This document shows, piece after piece, positions 36,247 through 44,736 of a stretch of DNA of 64,000 nt (the stretch's first letter is position 1; each line of letters begins with the position of its first letter). The notes under the pieces are model-generated. The model saw only the letters and a list, made by a program, of their open reading frames with translations. It was not told the origin of the DNA and did not search any database. The DNA lies in assembly GCF_030814015.1 (NCBI RefSeq), contig NZ_JAUSUL010000001.1, forward strand, positions 186,001 to 250,000, given 5' to 3'. Position numbers and translations under genes: made by a program. This DNA comes from Amorphus orientalis (GTDB lineage: Bacteria; Pseudomonadota; Alphaproteobacteria; Rhizobiales; Amorphaceae).

Positions 36247-37320
36247 TCAGTAGAGCTGGTCTTCGGTGTAGTAGCCGCTGTCGACCAGCACCTGGCGGAT
36301 GTTGTCCTTCGTCACCAGCACCGGCTTGAGCAGATAGGACGGCACCACCTTGACCCCGTTGTCGTAGGTCTTGGTGTCGTTCACCTCCGGCTCCTTGTCG
36401 TTGAGCACGTCGTCGACCATGGCCACGGTGACCTTCGCCAGCTCGCGGGTGTCCTTGAAGATGGTCGAGTACTGGTCGCCGCGCAGAATCGCCTTGACCG
36501 AGGGGATCTCGGCATCCTGGCCGGTGACGATCGGCATCGGCATGTCGCCGGAGCCGTAGCCGACGCCCTTGAGCGACGAGATGATGCCGATCGACAGGCC
36601 GTCATAGGGCGACAGCACGCCGTGCACCTGCTTGTCGGTGTAGTTGGCGGAGAGCAGGTTATCCATCCGGGACTGGGCGACCGAGCCGTCCCAGCGCAGC
36701 GTGCCGACGGTGTCCATCCCGGTCTGGCCGGAGACGATCTCGATCTTGCCCTCATCGATGAGCGGCTGCAGCACGCTCATGGCGCCGTCGTAGAAGAAGT
36801 AGGCGTTGTTGTCGTCCGGCGAGCCGCCGAACAGCTCGACGTTCCAGGTCTGCGCGTCGGGGAAGCGCTGCTCCAGGCCGGCAACCAGGGATTCACCCTG
36901 CTGGACGCCCACCTGGAAGTTGTCGAAGGTGGCGTAGTAGTCGACGTCCGGCGTGTCGCGGATCAGCCGGTCGTAGGCGATCACCGGGATGCCCATCGCG
37001 GAGGCATTGGCGAGGACGTTCGACAGCGTGGTCCCGTCGATCGACGCGATCACCAGGGCGTCGACGCCCTTGGTCACCATGTTCTCCACTTGGGAGAGCT
37101 GGTTCGGGATGTCGTCCTCGGCGTACTGCAGGTCCGTCTGGTACCCCTGCTCCTCGAACTGTTTCACCATGTTGTTGCCGTCGGCGATCCAGCGCGACGA
37201 CGATTTCGTTGGCATGGCGATGCCGACGGTGCCCTCGGCCTGTGCGACGGCGGCGCCGATTCCGGCTGTGAGCATGCCTGCGGCAAGCGCCGCAGCGGTG
37301 ACGGTCTTCAGAAATGTCAT
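36247..37320 (-). CDS. chvE: Multiple-sugar binding protein ChvE
   Basis: 357 aa periplasmic binding protein; signal peptide with [43 protein letters not shown] and A-Y-D-R-L-I-R are ChvE/XylF signatures. In Agrobacterium ChvE binds arabinose, galactose, glucose, xylose and related aldoses. First structural gene after the GntR regulator; gguA-gguB-gguC follow. Confidence 0.96.
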   Translation of the reverse strand: MTFLKTVTAAALAAGMLTAGIGAAVAQAEGTVGIAMPTKSSSRWIADGNNMVKQFEEQGYQTDLQYAEDDIPNQLSQVENMVTKGVDALVIASIDGTTLSNVLANASAMGIPVIAYDRLIRDTPDVDYYATFDNFQVGVQQGESLVAGLEQRFPDAQTWNVELFGGSPDDNNAYFFYDGAMSVLQPLIDEGKIEIVSGQTGMDTVGTLRWDGSVAQSRMDNLLSANYTDKQVHGVLSPYDGLSIGIISSLKGVGYGSGDMPMPIVTGQDAEIPSVKAILRGDQYSTIFKDTRELAKVTVAMVDDVLNDKEPEVNDTKTYDNGVKVVPSYLLKPVLVTKDNIRQVLVDSGYYTEDQLY

Positions 37321-37458
37321 CGTTTCCTCCGCTTTCGTTGAGCCGCTTGCGCCCGGTGGAGGGGCGTCGGCTGTCTTGGGTGCGGGCCGCGTTCGCGATG
37401 CGCGGCGCCGTCGGTCTTGGAGCGGCGGACGCGGAGCGTCCGTCGCCCGATTATCGGG

Positions 37459-38232
37459 TCAGGCGGCCGGCGTGGACCGGTCGTCTTCCGGGCTCGCGGC
37501 GCCGCCTTCGTCGTAGAGCGCCAGGATGACGTCGTTGAAGGCGCTCTCGATCAGGCGCCGCATGTAGATCTCGGCCAGCACGTCGTCGCCGGCGACGATG
37601 GCGTCGTGAACGAGGGCGTGCTGCCGGACGGTCTCTTCCTGGGGGTTCTGCCGCCAGCTCAGGGAGAAGGAAATCGAGAGCGAGCTTTCGATCATGGCGC
37701 CGAGCGACCGCAGGATCGGGTTGCCGGTCGCCTGCAGGACGATGCGGTGGAAGGCGAGATCGGCGTCGATCAGCTCCTGGGAGCCGCGCGGATGCCGGGC
37801 CATCCCCTCCAGTGCCGCCGAGAGGGCGCGCCGGTCCTCGTCGCCGATGCGGGTGGCTGCCATCCGGGCGGCCGCCGGCTCGTTGATGAGGCGCATCTCG
37901 TAAAGCGCCTCGATGAAGGGACGCGGCGTCTCGGCGAGCAGATGCCAGCGCATCACCTCACCGTCGAGCATGTTCCAGTCGGTCTCCGGGCGGACCTTCG
38001 TGCCCACCTTGGGGCGCACCGAGACCAGACCCTTGCTGGAGAGATGACGGATGGCCTCGCGCACGACGGTACGCGATACCCCGAATTCGAGCTGAATCTC
38101 GGATTCGGTCGGCAGCAGGTCGCCGGCTCCCAGACGGCCGGAAGCGATCCGGCGGCCGAGCTCGGCAGCGAGTGCCGTCGTCAGGCTGGATCCGTTGCCG
38201 GCAAGGGACGTATCGGAACGCGCCGCAAGCAC
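37459..38232 (-). CDS. GntR family regulator (FadR/FCD) upstream of chvE
   Basis: 257 aa from GTG 38232, preceded by GGGAGG at a good distance. Winged helix L-P-T-E-S-E-I-Q-L-E-F-G-V-S-R-T-V-V-R-E-A-I-R-H; FCD domain with metal ligands in Y-E-M-R, D-A-D-L-A-F-H-R-I and H-D-A-I. Same subgroup as the regulator at 21.7 kb, so the sugar region is bracketed by two GntR genes. The 138-bp gap to chvE is GC-rich with no obvious promoter, so the genes may be cotranscribed. Confidence 0.9.
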   Translation of the reverse strand: MLAARSDTSLAGNGSSLTTALAAELGRRIASGRLGAGDLLPTESEIQLEFGVSRTVVREAIRHLSSKGLVSVRPKVGTKVRPETDWNMLDGEVMRWHLLAETPRPFIEALYEMRLINEPAAARMAATRIGDEDRRALSAALEGMARHPRGSQELIDADLAFHRIVLQATGNPILRSLGAMIESSLSISFSLSWRQNPQEETVRQHALVHDAIVAGDDVLAEIYMRRLIESAFNDVILALYDEGGAASPEDDRSTPAA

Positions 38233-38256
38233 CCTGAACTAACCTCCCGTTGTTAT

Positions 38257-38267
38257 TTGTCATACTA
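38257..38267. promoter_or_regulatory. Candidate GntR operator upstream of the chvE-side regulator
   Basis: TTGTCATACTA fits TNGTNNNACNA on both strands and lies in an AT-rich patch 25 bp upstream of the GTG start. A second, weaker match TTGTACGATGA lies at 38320-38330. Together they suggest autoregulation. Confidence 0.5.
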
Positions 38268-38433
38268 TTAGGCGTGAATAATCGGCCCATCAACCTCGAA
38301 GTGGGCAGAATCAGCATTCTTGTACGATGAATAGGAAAGGAGGCCCGCGGGCCAGCCGTCCCGGAATGCGTCTCGGCTTCACGTAGCCGGGCGTTCGGGA
38401 CGCCGTGGCGGTGCTGATTGGTGGCGTGCGGCT

Positions 38434-38486
38434 TTAGGCCATTTCCCGGTCAGATTGACCGAATCTGAACGAAAAGGAATGGCTCC
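38434..38486. repeat. Palindromic GAGC/GCTC element, copy D
   Basis: TTAGGCCATTTCCC opens, arms GGTCAGATT (38448-38456) and AATCTGAAC (38462-38470) pair with one mismatch, GAAAAGGAATGGCTCC closes. It is a close relative of copies A and B1. A further imperfect stem with end arms CGTCCCG and CGGGACG lies just to the left, between about 38360 and 38402. Confidence 0.75.
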
Positions 38487-38616
38487 AGCACAGATCGACG
38501 GGGCGACCGTGTGCGACGGCATCGGCAGGCCTGCGCGTCAAGTTCCCGGGAATGGGCCGTCCGGACCGGTGCGGTCCGGACGGGATGCGTCGGTGCGGAC
38601 GGGAGGGCGGGCTGCC

Positions 38617-39723
38617 CTAGTTCGGTGCGCCCACCTCTTGGGCGGTCTCATAGCCGCCCATCGACCAGGTCTGGATGTCGGCGCCGTCCAGCTTCTGCTT
38701 GGTCAGGTCGACGAAGCGGATGTCGCTGTTCTCGTAAGTGCGGAAATAGAACCGCTTGCTGGCCAGATCGTTGGCGCTGGTCCACTGGGTGTAGTCGGCC
38801 GAGATCTTGCCGTCCGAGCTCTTCTCGTCCGCGCGTGCGACGCCCTTCGGGATGTCGAAGTTGTTCAGGATGTGGAAGGCCTGAAAGACGGCGTCGGCGC
38901 TGTCGTCGACCGGACCGATGCCGTGCGCGAAGATCGCGGCCCGCACGAAACGGGACGGGGAGGTGAAGTCGCCCGGCATGCCGAGCAGACCCGTTCCCTG
39001 ACCCAGACCCTGGATGGTGACGTCGCCGAGCTTCTGCGGCGGGACGTTGGTCACGCCCAGGTTCACGTAATTCTGCAGATTGGTCATGTGCCAGTCGAAC
39101 GGCGGGTTGTTGGTGATGATCCCGATTCCGTTGTCGTGGATGGTCAATTCGCCGCCGACATACTCGATGACGATCGAGGCGCCGGTCGGATCGGTGACGA
39201 TGAAGTGCACCGGCAGAATGATGCCGAACGCCTCGAAGACCACCGGCGCGACGACGATGTCCGGCAACGCCGCCTTCACTTCATCGACGGTCGCAAAGTT
39301 GTCGAGGATGTACGACCCGAGCTGCCAGGACGCCATCGTCTTCGCGGCATCGTCGGGCGAATAGGGCTGATACTTGGCCGACTGATCGAAATAGAACAGC
39401 CCCATCGACAGGCCCTTCTCGTTCAAACCGTCGACGACATAGGGAAGGCCCTCGGGGTTGGTCCCGACATTGGCGTACTTGGCTTTCCACTTGAGGCCGG
39501 GCTTGCCGTCCGGCGTCGTCCCGGTGCGCTCGTAGCCGCGCGGAACCAGGATGACCTCCGACTTCAGGTTGACGTTGAATTCCATCGTCCGGGCGCGGAC
39601 GACGGTCCCGTCCTGCGCCGTCAGCGTGATTCCCGTACAGGCCTGAGCGGCGGGAACGAAGGCAATGGCCGCAGCGATCGTTGTGGCGGCGAGCCGGGCC
39701 AGGGATTTCCTGACAGTTTTCAT
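38617..39723 (-). CDS. Secreted linear-amide C-N hydrolase (penicillin V acylase / choloylglycine hydrolase family)
   Basis: 368 aa Ntn hydrolase. The signal peptide ends A-A-Q-A and the next residue is the nucleophile Cys (C-T-G-I-T-L, ~C29), so signal peptidase cleavage itself would expose the catalytic N-terminal cysteine. R-T-M-E-F-N, the N-N-P-P-F-D-W-H region and a later R are family active-site elements. Gram-negative members hydrolyse penicillin V and N-acyl-homoserine lactones, so quorum quenching is possible. Monocistronic; no partner genes nearby. Confidence 0.9.
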   Translation of the reverse strand: MKTVRKSLARLAATTIAAAIAFVPAAQACTGITLTAQDGTVVRARTMEFNVNLKSEVILVPRGYERTGTTPDGKPGLKWKAKYANVGTNPEGLPYVVDGLNEKGLSMGLFYFDQSAKYQPYSPDDAAKTMASWQLGSYILDNFATVDEVKAALPDIVVAPVVFEAFGIILPVHFIVTDPTGASIVIEYVGGELTIHDNGIGIITNNPPFDWHMTNLQNYVNLGVTNVPPQKLGDVTIQGLGQGTGLLGMPGDFTSPSRFVRAAIFAHGIGPVDDSADAVFQAFHILNNFDIPKGVARADEKSSDGKISADYTQWTSANDLASKRFYFRTYENSDIRFVDLTKQKLDGADIQTWSMGGYETAQEVGAPN

Positions 39724-40010
39724 GACGTGATCCTTTTTCTTTTCTGGCGACCGGGCCTTCCGTCCCGCGACTGGTGCGGAAACGTGCGACGGTACCCGCA
39801 TCCTCTTTCTCAGACGGTTCCGGCGGTGGCAACGTGGCCAATTCGCCGAATGCAACGGGAGTTTGGGATCCGGTTGCAGGCCGGGCGCCCTTTGCCGCCT
39901 TGGCCGGCTCGTGTATGGCCTCTCCGAAACCTCCCCTCCGGCTTCCGGCGCGCGCCTTCGGGCGGTTGCGCGAAGGCCGGCGAACCCGTCACTCGGAAAG
40001 CGGAATTCCA

Positions 40011-40742
40011 ATGTCGAAAATCAAAGGCATCGTGTTCGACAAGGACGGAACCCTCGTCGACTATGCCCGCACATGGGTGCCGATCAACGTCCGTGCCGCC
40101 GAACACGCAGCAAGTGGCGATCCGGATCTCAAGGCGCGGCTTCTCGCGCTCGGTGGGCACGATCCGCAGACCCACGTCGTCGCAGGCGGCAGTCTTCTGG
40201 CCGCCGGCCATACCGGCGAGATCGCCGAGGCATGGGTTGGGGCGGGCGCCTCGCACGATCACGCGACTTTGGTGGAAGCGCTGGACGCCATCTTCACGGA
40301 GGGGGCCGAAGGCTCCGTCGCGGTCACCGATCTCGCCGCGCTGTTCGAACGGCTGCTTGCGCGGGGGGTCGCCGTCGGGGTGGCCACGAGCGACAGCGCG
40401 GCCGGAGCGCGGGCGACACTGAAATCGATCGGCCTGGACGGGCACACATTCTTCGTCGCCGGCTACGACAGCGGCCACGGCGGCAAGCCGCAGCCGGGCA
40501 TGGTGCTGGCGTTCTGTCGGGACAATGGGCTTGAGCCCGGAGAGGTCGCCGTGGTCGGCGACAATCTGCACGACATCCGGATGGGTCGTGCGGCCGGCTG
40601 CGCGCTCTGTGTTGGCGTTCTGACCGGAACCGCCAGCCGCGAGGAACTGGAGGCGGAAGCCGATCACGTGATCGGCGGCATCGATGAACTGGAAGCGCTG
40701 TTCGACCGGCTGGATGCTTGGCCGGAAGGGGCGGCGGCCTGA
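40011..40742 (+). CDS. HAD-family phosphatase
   Basis: 243 aa. Motif I F-D-K-D-G-T-L-V-D (~8-16; catalytic Asp pair), motif II T-S-D-S, motif III lysine in G-G-K-P-Q-P-G and motif IV G-D-N-L-H-D-I. Cap type C1, phosphoglycolate-phosphatase-like. Start ATG 40011. Converges on the methyltransferase gene. As the first member of a kinase/transporter cluster it may dephosphorylate a product of the choline-kinase-like enzymes. Substrate unknown. Confidence 0.88.
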   Translation: MSKIKGIVFDKDGTLVDYARTWVPINVRAAEHAASGDPDLKARLLALGGHDPQTHVVAGGSLLAAGHTGEIAEAWVGAGASHDHATLVEALDAIFTEGAEGSVAVTDLAALFERLLARGVAVGVATSDSAAGARATLKSIGLDGHTFFVAGYDSGHGGKPQPGMVLAFCRDNGLEPGEVAVVGDNLHDIRMGRAAGCALCVGVLTGTASREELEAEADHVIGGIDELEALFDRLDAWPEGAAA

Positions 40743-40753
40743 GCCGCCGGCCC
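40728..40753. terminator. GC-rich hairpin between converging HAD and methyltransferase genes
   Basis: CGGCGGC (40732-40738) and GCCGCCG (40743-40749) pair around a CTGA loop, extended by GGG/CCC after one mismatch. It overlaps the HAD stop codon. No T run on either side, so terminator function is tentative. Confidence 0.35.
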
Positions 40754-40764
40754 CCTGATCGGAT

Positions 40765-41394
40765 CTAAAGGACCTTCAGCACCACGGCACGGCTCGGCAC
40801 CGTGTCGGGCCGGCCCGGCATGGAAACGTAGGACGGCGTCTCTTCCACGATCGTCCACACGCCCTTGGCTTCGAGCGCCTTCAGATGGTCGCCGAGGCCC
40901 TCGTTGTAGAGCGAATCCTTGATCGTCACGACCAGGAAGCCGCCGGGTCGGGTGATGCGGATCAGCTCGTCGAAGCCTTCCTTGCCGACATGGCCGACCG
41001 TGAACACGCCGGCCGCGACGATCGCCGCGTAGGTGTTGTCGGCCATCGGCAGCGTTTCGCCGAGGGCGGCCACGTGGAACGCGGAATAGACGTTCTTGCC
41101 GCGCGCGACTTCCAGCATGCCTTCGGAAATATCCAGCGCCTCGGCGTTCTTGTAGCCGACAATGTCCATCCACTCGCCGAGCAGTCCGGTCCCGGCGCCG
41201 GCATCGAGCACCGGTCCCTCGCCGCGGGGCAGGTAGCGGGTCAGCATGGCCAGGCAGATGTTGGGATGGCGATAGCCGAGGGTGGCCATCTCCGTGTCGT
41301 AGCGCTTGGCCCAGTCGTCGTACCTCTTGGCCACGTCCGCGGTGTTCTCCGCGGCATAGACGACATCAAGGCTTTTGGCTGGATCGTTGCTCAT
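40765..41394 (-). CDS. Class I SAM-dependent methyltransferase
   Basis: 209 aa. Motif I is V-L-D-A-G-A-G-T-G-L-L-G (~60-71) and the post-I acidic segment A-L-D-I-S-E-G-M-L. The N-terminus contains D-V-A-K-R-Y-D-D-W-A-K-R-Y-D, a signature of the Mettl27/Williams-Beuren-like small-molecule methyltransferases. The substrate is unknown. It diverges from the first choline-kinase-like gene across ~225 bp that contain a DeoR-type motif, and converges on the HAD gene. Confidence 0.85.
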   Translation of the reverse strand: MSNDPAKSLDVVYAAENTADVAKRYDDWAKRYDTEMATLGYRHPNICLAMLTRYLPRGEGPVLDAGAGTGLLGEWMDIVGYKNAEALDISEGMLEVARGKNVYSAFHVAALGETLPMADNTYAAIVAAGVFTVGHVGKEGFDELIRITRPGGFLVVTIKDSLYNEGLGDHLKALEAKGVWTIVEETPSYVSMPGRPDTVPSRAVVLKVL

Positions 41395-41497
41395 GGAACT
41401 CTCTTCTCAGGGTTTCGTGGGGCACGCGCGTGACGATGCGAGCCGGACGCTCGGGTCACGTGCGCTTGAAACGCGGGATGGGGGGATGATAACCCGA

Positions 41498-41546
41498 TGT
41501 GGTTATTTTTGGAAGTTTGACGGATATGGGCCGTTCAAGCGATACA
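41498..41546 (+). promoter_or_regulatory. Promoter region with DeoR-type motif ahead of kinase gene 1
   Basis: TGTGGTTATTTTTGG (41498-41512) resembles the repeats upstream of the transporter operon at 43.5 kb. It lies 4 bp before a possible -35 TTGACG (41517-41522) with GATACA (41541-41546) at 18-bp spacing as a weak -10. Confidence 0.45.
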
Positions 41547-41618
41547 TATCCAACGATTTCCAACAATTTGATGACTGATGCGGCCGGCCGCGCCGGCTGC
41601 CAAAATGGAGATGAGCGT

Positions 41619-42539
41619 ATGGACACCGACACGGCCCTTGCCCGCCTCCGGACCGTTCCCGGTTTCGAAGGCGTCTCTGCGAGCGAGGTTGCCATCGAAC
41701 GGCTGGGCGGGCTCACCAACATCGTCTTCAAGGTGGTGCGGGAGGGGAAGACCTATCTCCTCCGCATCCCGGGAGAAGGCACCGAGAGCTACATCGACCG
41801 CAAGGTGGAATCCCATAACGCGGTCGCTGCGGCGAGGGCCGGTGTGTCTCCGGAGGTTTTTCATTTCGACGCCGACAGCGGGCTGATGCTCGCCGACTAC
41901 ATCGATGCGCCGACCATGTCTCCGGATCTGTTCCGTACGACCCCCGGCGCACCGACCCGCGCCGCGAGGGCGTTCAAGCAGCTCCACACCAGCGGCCAGA
42001 CCTTCGAGTTCCGCTTCGAGCTGTTCTCCATGATCGACGACTATCTGAAGCTGCTCGGCGAGAAGAACGCCCAGCTTCCCGACGGTTATCATGACGTGGT
42101 GGCGGAGGCCGAAGCGGTCCGCGAGGCGCTGGACGCGCATCCGGCAGCCCTTGCCCCGTGCCATTGCGATCCGCTGTGCGAGAACTTCCTCGATGCGGGC
42201 GATCGCATGTGGATCGTCGACTGGGAGTATTCGGGAATGAACGATCCGCTCTGGGATCTCGGCGATCTCTCGGTGGAGGCGGGGTTCACGGCTGAGCACG
42301 ACCGGGAAATGATGGAAGCCTACTGCGACGGCCCGGTCGACGCGGCGACCTTCGGCCGGATGGTCATCTACAAGGCCATGTGCGACCTGCTGTGGACGCT
42401 CTGGGGCCTGATCCAGCACGCCGACGGCAATCCGGCTGAGGACTTCTGGGCCTATTCGGAAGAGCGCTTCGCCCGCTGCAAGGCCCTGATGGCGAGCCCC
42501 GACTTCGCCGATCATCTGGCCGCCGTGCGCAAGGGCTGA
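41619..42539 (+). CDS. Choline/ethanolamine kinase-like phosphotransferase, copy 1
   Basis: 306 aa, APH/choline-kinase fold. The catalytic loop is P-C-H-C-D-P-L-C-E-N-F (~185) and the DFG-equivalent W-I-V-D-W-E-Y-S-G. L-G-G-L-T-N-I-V-F-K-V is the nucleotide loop of LicA-like kinases. Start ATG 41619 (MDTDTALAR), 8 nt after GGAG. Most likely phosphorylates a choline-like amino alcohol supplied by the ABC transporter downstream. A second paralogue is at 48.0 kb; the two are clearly divergent. Confidence 0.85.
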   Translation: MDTDTALARLRTVPGFEGVSASEVAIERLGGLTNIVFKVVREGKTYLLRIPGEGTESYIDRKVESHNAVAAARAGVSPEVFHFDADSGLMLADYIDAPTMSPDLFRTTPGAPTRAARAFKQLHTSGQTFEFRFELFSMIDDYLKLLGEKNAQLPDGYHDVVAEAEAVREALDAHPAALAPCHCDPLCENFLDAGDRMWIVDWEYSGMNDPLWDLGDLSVEAGFTAEHDREMMEAYCDGPVDAATFGRMVIYKAMCDLLWTLWGLIQHADGNPAEDFWAYSEERFARCKALMASPDFADHLAAVRKG

Positions 42540-42552
42540 TCCGCCGCTCCTG

Positions 42553-42611
42553 GCGCGTGGTTCCCCCGCGCGGCTTTTCCTTCCGGTCGGGTCTCGTGCC
42601 CGTCCGGAAGG
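42553..42611. terminator. Hairpins between kinase 1 and the DeoR gene
   Basis: GCGCG and CGCGC near 42553-42572 followed by CTTTTCC suit the plus-strand kinase gene. CCTTCCGG (42579-42586) with CGGG, pairing with CCCG and CCGGAAGG (42604-42611), forms a stem of 12 pairs with one internal T-T that follows the DeoR stop directly. This second stem is framed like the palindromic repeats, and the DeoR stop codon opens it as TAGAGC. Confidence 0.6.
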
Positions 42612-42613
42612 CT

Positions 42614-43453
42614 CTAGAGAGGGGCCAGCTCGGGCTCCGGCTGGCCTTCCTCAGACACGCTCAGGACGCGGGCCTCGTAGTGGGTGAGCGCTTCGGCGAG
42701 CGGCTCCGGCGGCGGCTGGTCGCAAACCAGCGTGCCGATCCCGTCCAGCCCGCAGACCTTGACCGGGGCCTGGGTCCGGAACTTGGTGTGGTCCGCCACC
42801 ACCATCGAGTGGGTGGATTGCTCGATCATCGCCCGCGCCAGTTCCGCCTCCTGAAGATGGAAGTCCATGAAGCCGCCCTGGGGATGGACGGCGCCGATGG
42901 ACAGGATTGCGTAGCGGGCGCGGAAGTTGCGGATGAACTGGATGGTGGTCTCGCCGAAGGCGGCGTTGTCGCTGGCGCGGATTTCTCCTCCGGCGAGATG
43001 CACCCGGTTGCCCTTGCCGCGCACCAGCGTGCGGGCGATGTCGGTTCCGTTGGTGATGACGAACAGGTCACGTCGGGCCAGCAACGCCCGCGCCACGTAG
43101 GCGGTGGTCGCGCCGTTGTCGATCATCACGGCGTCGCCGTCCTGGATCTCCTCGGCCGCTCGGCGGGCGATCGCTGCCTTTTCCGCGGCGTTCAGCGCCA
43201 TTCGCTTTTCGAACTCCGCCTCGGCGGTGCGTTCGGGCAGCAGGACGGCACCGTGCACCCGTTCGACCAGGCCGCGCGCGGCCAGCGCCTTGATGTCGCG
43301 TCTGACCGTTTCGTCGGACACGCCGAGCCGGCGCGTCAGATCGGCGACCGAACAGGAGCCTGAGGTTTCAAGGGCGTGCATGATGGCACTGTAGCGGGCA
43401 GTCTTGTGCACGGGTCCAGCTTCTCCCTCGGCAATGGGGTTCGGGACGATCAT
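42614..43453 (-). CDS. DeoR family transcriptional regulator
   Basis: 279 aa. N-terminal helix-turn-helix C-S-V-A-D-L-T-R-R-L-G-V-S-D-E-T-V-R-R-D followed by the DeoR signature R-V-H-G-A-V; C-terminal DeoRC sensor domain with I-D-N-G-A-T-T and G-G-E-I-R. These sensors usually bind phosphorylated metabolites, which suits a cluster with two kinases. GTG/ATG alternatives inside the first 25 codons (for example GTG 43411) leave the start uncertain. Its TAG stop opens a palindromic element. Confidence 0.9.
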   Translation of the reverse strand: MIVPNPIAEGEAGPVHKTARYSAIMHALETSGSCSVADLTRRLGVSDETVRRDIKALAARGLVERVHGAVLLPERTAEAEFEKRMALNAAEKAAIARRAAEEIQDGDAVMIDNGATTAYVARALLARRDLFVITNGTDIARTLVRGKGNRVHLAGGEIRASDNAAFGETTIQFIRNFRARYAILSIGAVHPQGGFMDFHLQEAELARAMIEQSTHSMVVADHTKFRTQAPVKVCGLDGIGTLVCDQPPPEPLAEALTHYEARVLSVSEEGQPEPELAPL

Positions 43454-43758
43454 GTTGGGACGAGACCGTCAAGTTGGCGCCATGCCTCACGATTTACCAC
43501 GAGTCTCCGCATAGTGGCAGCCCGCATTTGTGGCTTTTTGTGGTCTTTCGGTTGACAGTTGTGGTTTTTGCGCCGCAAGATGTGTTGGATTTTCGAAGTC
43601 GGCGACCGCGGATGGCTCTCCGGAAGGGGGGTCGTCTTCGCTCGTCCCGGATCTTGAGCGGTACCTTCGCCTTGGGCGGGACGCTCGGGATCCCAGGCGT
43701 CGGTAGCCTCCCGGCCCGGCGCGACTCGGTTGAGACCACACCGCAAGGGGAGACCTAG
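43454..43758 (+). promoter_or_regulatory. Divergent regulatory region with phased TTGTGG repeats
   Basis: This 305-bp gap has no gene. TTGTGG occurs at 43528, 43538 and 43559, that is, 10 and 21 bp apart, so the copies face the same side of the helix. The fuller motif is TGTGG followed by a pyrimidine-rich TTTTT/TCTTT tract. A perfect -35 TTGACA (43552-43557) lies inside the array, with CAAGAT at 18 bp as a weak -10. Expected operator of the DeoR regulator for the transporter operon. Confidence 0.6.
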
Positions 43759-44736
43759 ATGACAAGCCGACACTCGATTGCGAAAGCCAGCGCCCGCCTG
43801 CTTCTGGGCGGCACCATCCTGGCCGCCGCCGCCGGCACGGCCTTCGCGCAGAGCGTTCCGGAATCCGACGATCCGATCAAGATGACCGTCAACGACTGGA
43901 CCGGTCAGGAGATCACCACCCGGCTCATGGGCGGGGTCCTGGAAGAGATGGGCTACAACGTCGAATACGTGCAGGCCGACTATCTCGCCCAGTTCGCCGG
44001 TCTGGAGAGCGGCGATCTCGACGTCGCCATGGAGATCTGGGAGACCACCGGCAAGGACGCGCTGGAGGAGTCGCTGAAGACCGGCGACACCGTCGATCTC
44101 GGCGAGACCGGCATGGAGGCCAAGGAGGAATGGTGGTTCCCGGCCTACGTGAAGGAAGATTGTCCGGGTCTGCCCGACTGGGAAGCGCTGAACGACTGTG
44201 CCGAGCTGTTCGCTTCTCCCGAGACCAGCCCGAAGGGCCGCTATCTTGGCGGGCCGGTGACCTGGGGCGGTCATGACGAAGAGCGCATCGAGGCGCTCGG
44301 CCTGGACTACGAGGTGATCCACGCCGGCACCGACGCCGCCCTTCTGGCCGAAGTTCAGTCGGCCTATCAGCGCAAGAAGCCGATTCTGGCCTGGATCTAC
44401 GCGCCGCACTGGGCCCCGATCCAGTTCGAAGGCGAATGGATCAAGTTCCCGGAATACGAGGATGCCTGCTACGAGGATCCGAGCTGGGGCGTGAACAAGG
44501 ACATGGCCTACGACTGCGGCAAGCCCTATGGCTGGATCAAGGCCGTCGGCTGGGCCGGTGGCGAGGAGAAGTGGCCGGCCGCCTACCAGGCGATTCGCAA
44601 CTTCACCATCACCAACGACGACATGGGCGAGATGATCGGCAAGGTCGACGTTGACGGCATGCCGCTTCAGGTCGTGGTCGACGAGTGGCTCGACGCCAAC
44701 CAGGACACCTGGAAGAGCTGGATCCCCAAGAGCTGA
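43759..44736 (+). CDS. Quaternary-amine ABC transporter binding protein (OpuAC/ProX family)
   Basis: 325 aa periplasmic protein, signal peptide cleaved after A-F-A. M-T-V-N-D-W-T-G-Q-E and W-E-T-T belong to the OpuAC domain, and several tryptophans (W-W-F-P, W-I-Y-A-P-H-W) could form the aromatic cage used to bind trimethylammonium groups. Preceded by GGGGAGA. Heads an operon with the ATPase, the fused permease and kinase 2. Ligand: choline, glycine betaine, carnitine or a related amine; not decidable. Confidence 0.9.
   Translation: MTSRHSIAKASARLLLGGTILAAAAGTAFAQSVPESDDPIKMTVNDWTGQEITTRLMGGVLEEMGYNVEYVQADYLAQFAGLESGDLDVAMEIWETTGKDALEESLKTGDTVDLGETGMEAKEEWWFPAYVKEDCPGLPDWEALNDCAELFASPETSPKGRYLGGPVTWGGHDEERIEALGLDYEVIHAGTDAALLAEVQSAYQRKKPILAWIYAPHWAPIQFEGEWIKFPEYEDACYEDPSWGVNKDMAYDCGKPYGWIKAVGWAGGEEKWPAAYQAIRNFTITNDDMGEMIGKVDVDGMPLQVVVDEWLDANQDTWKSWIPKS

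Noticed and set aside
34597-37341. Open frame of ~914 codons on the plus strand across gguA and chvE
   Set aside because: It spans two well-recognised minus-strand genes and their gap, and shows no domain of its own.
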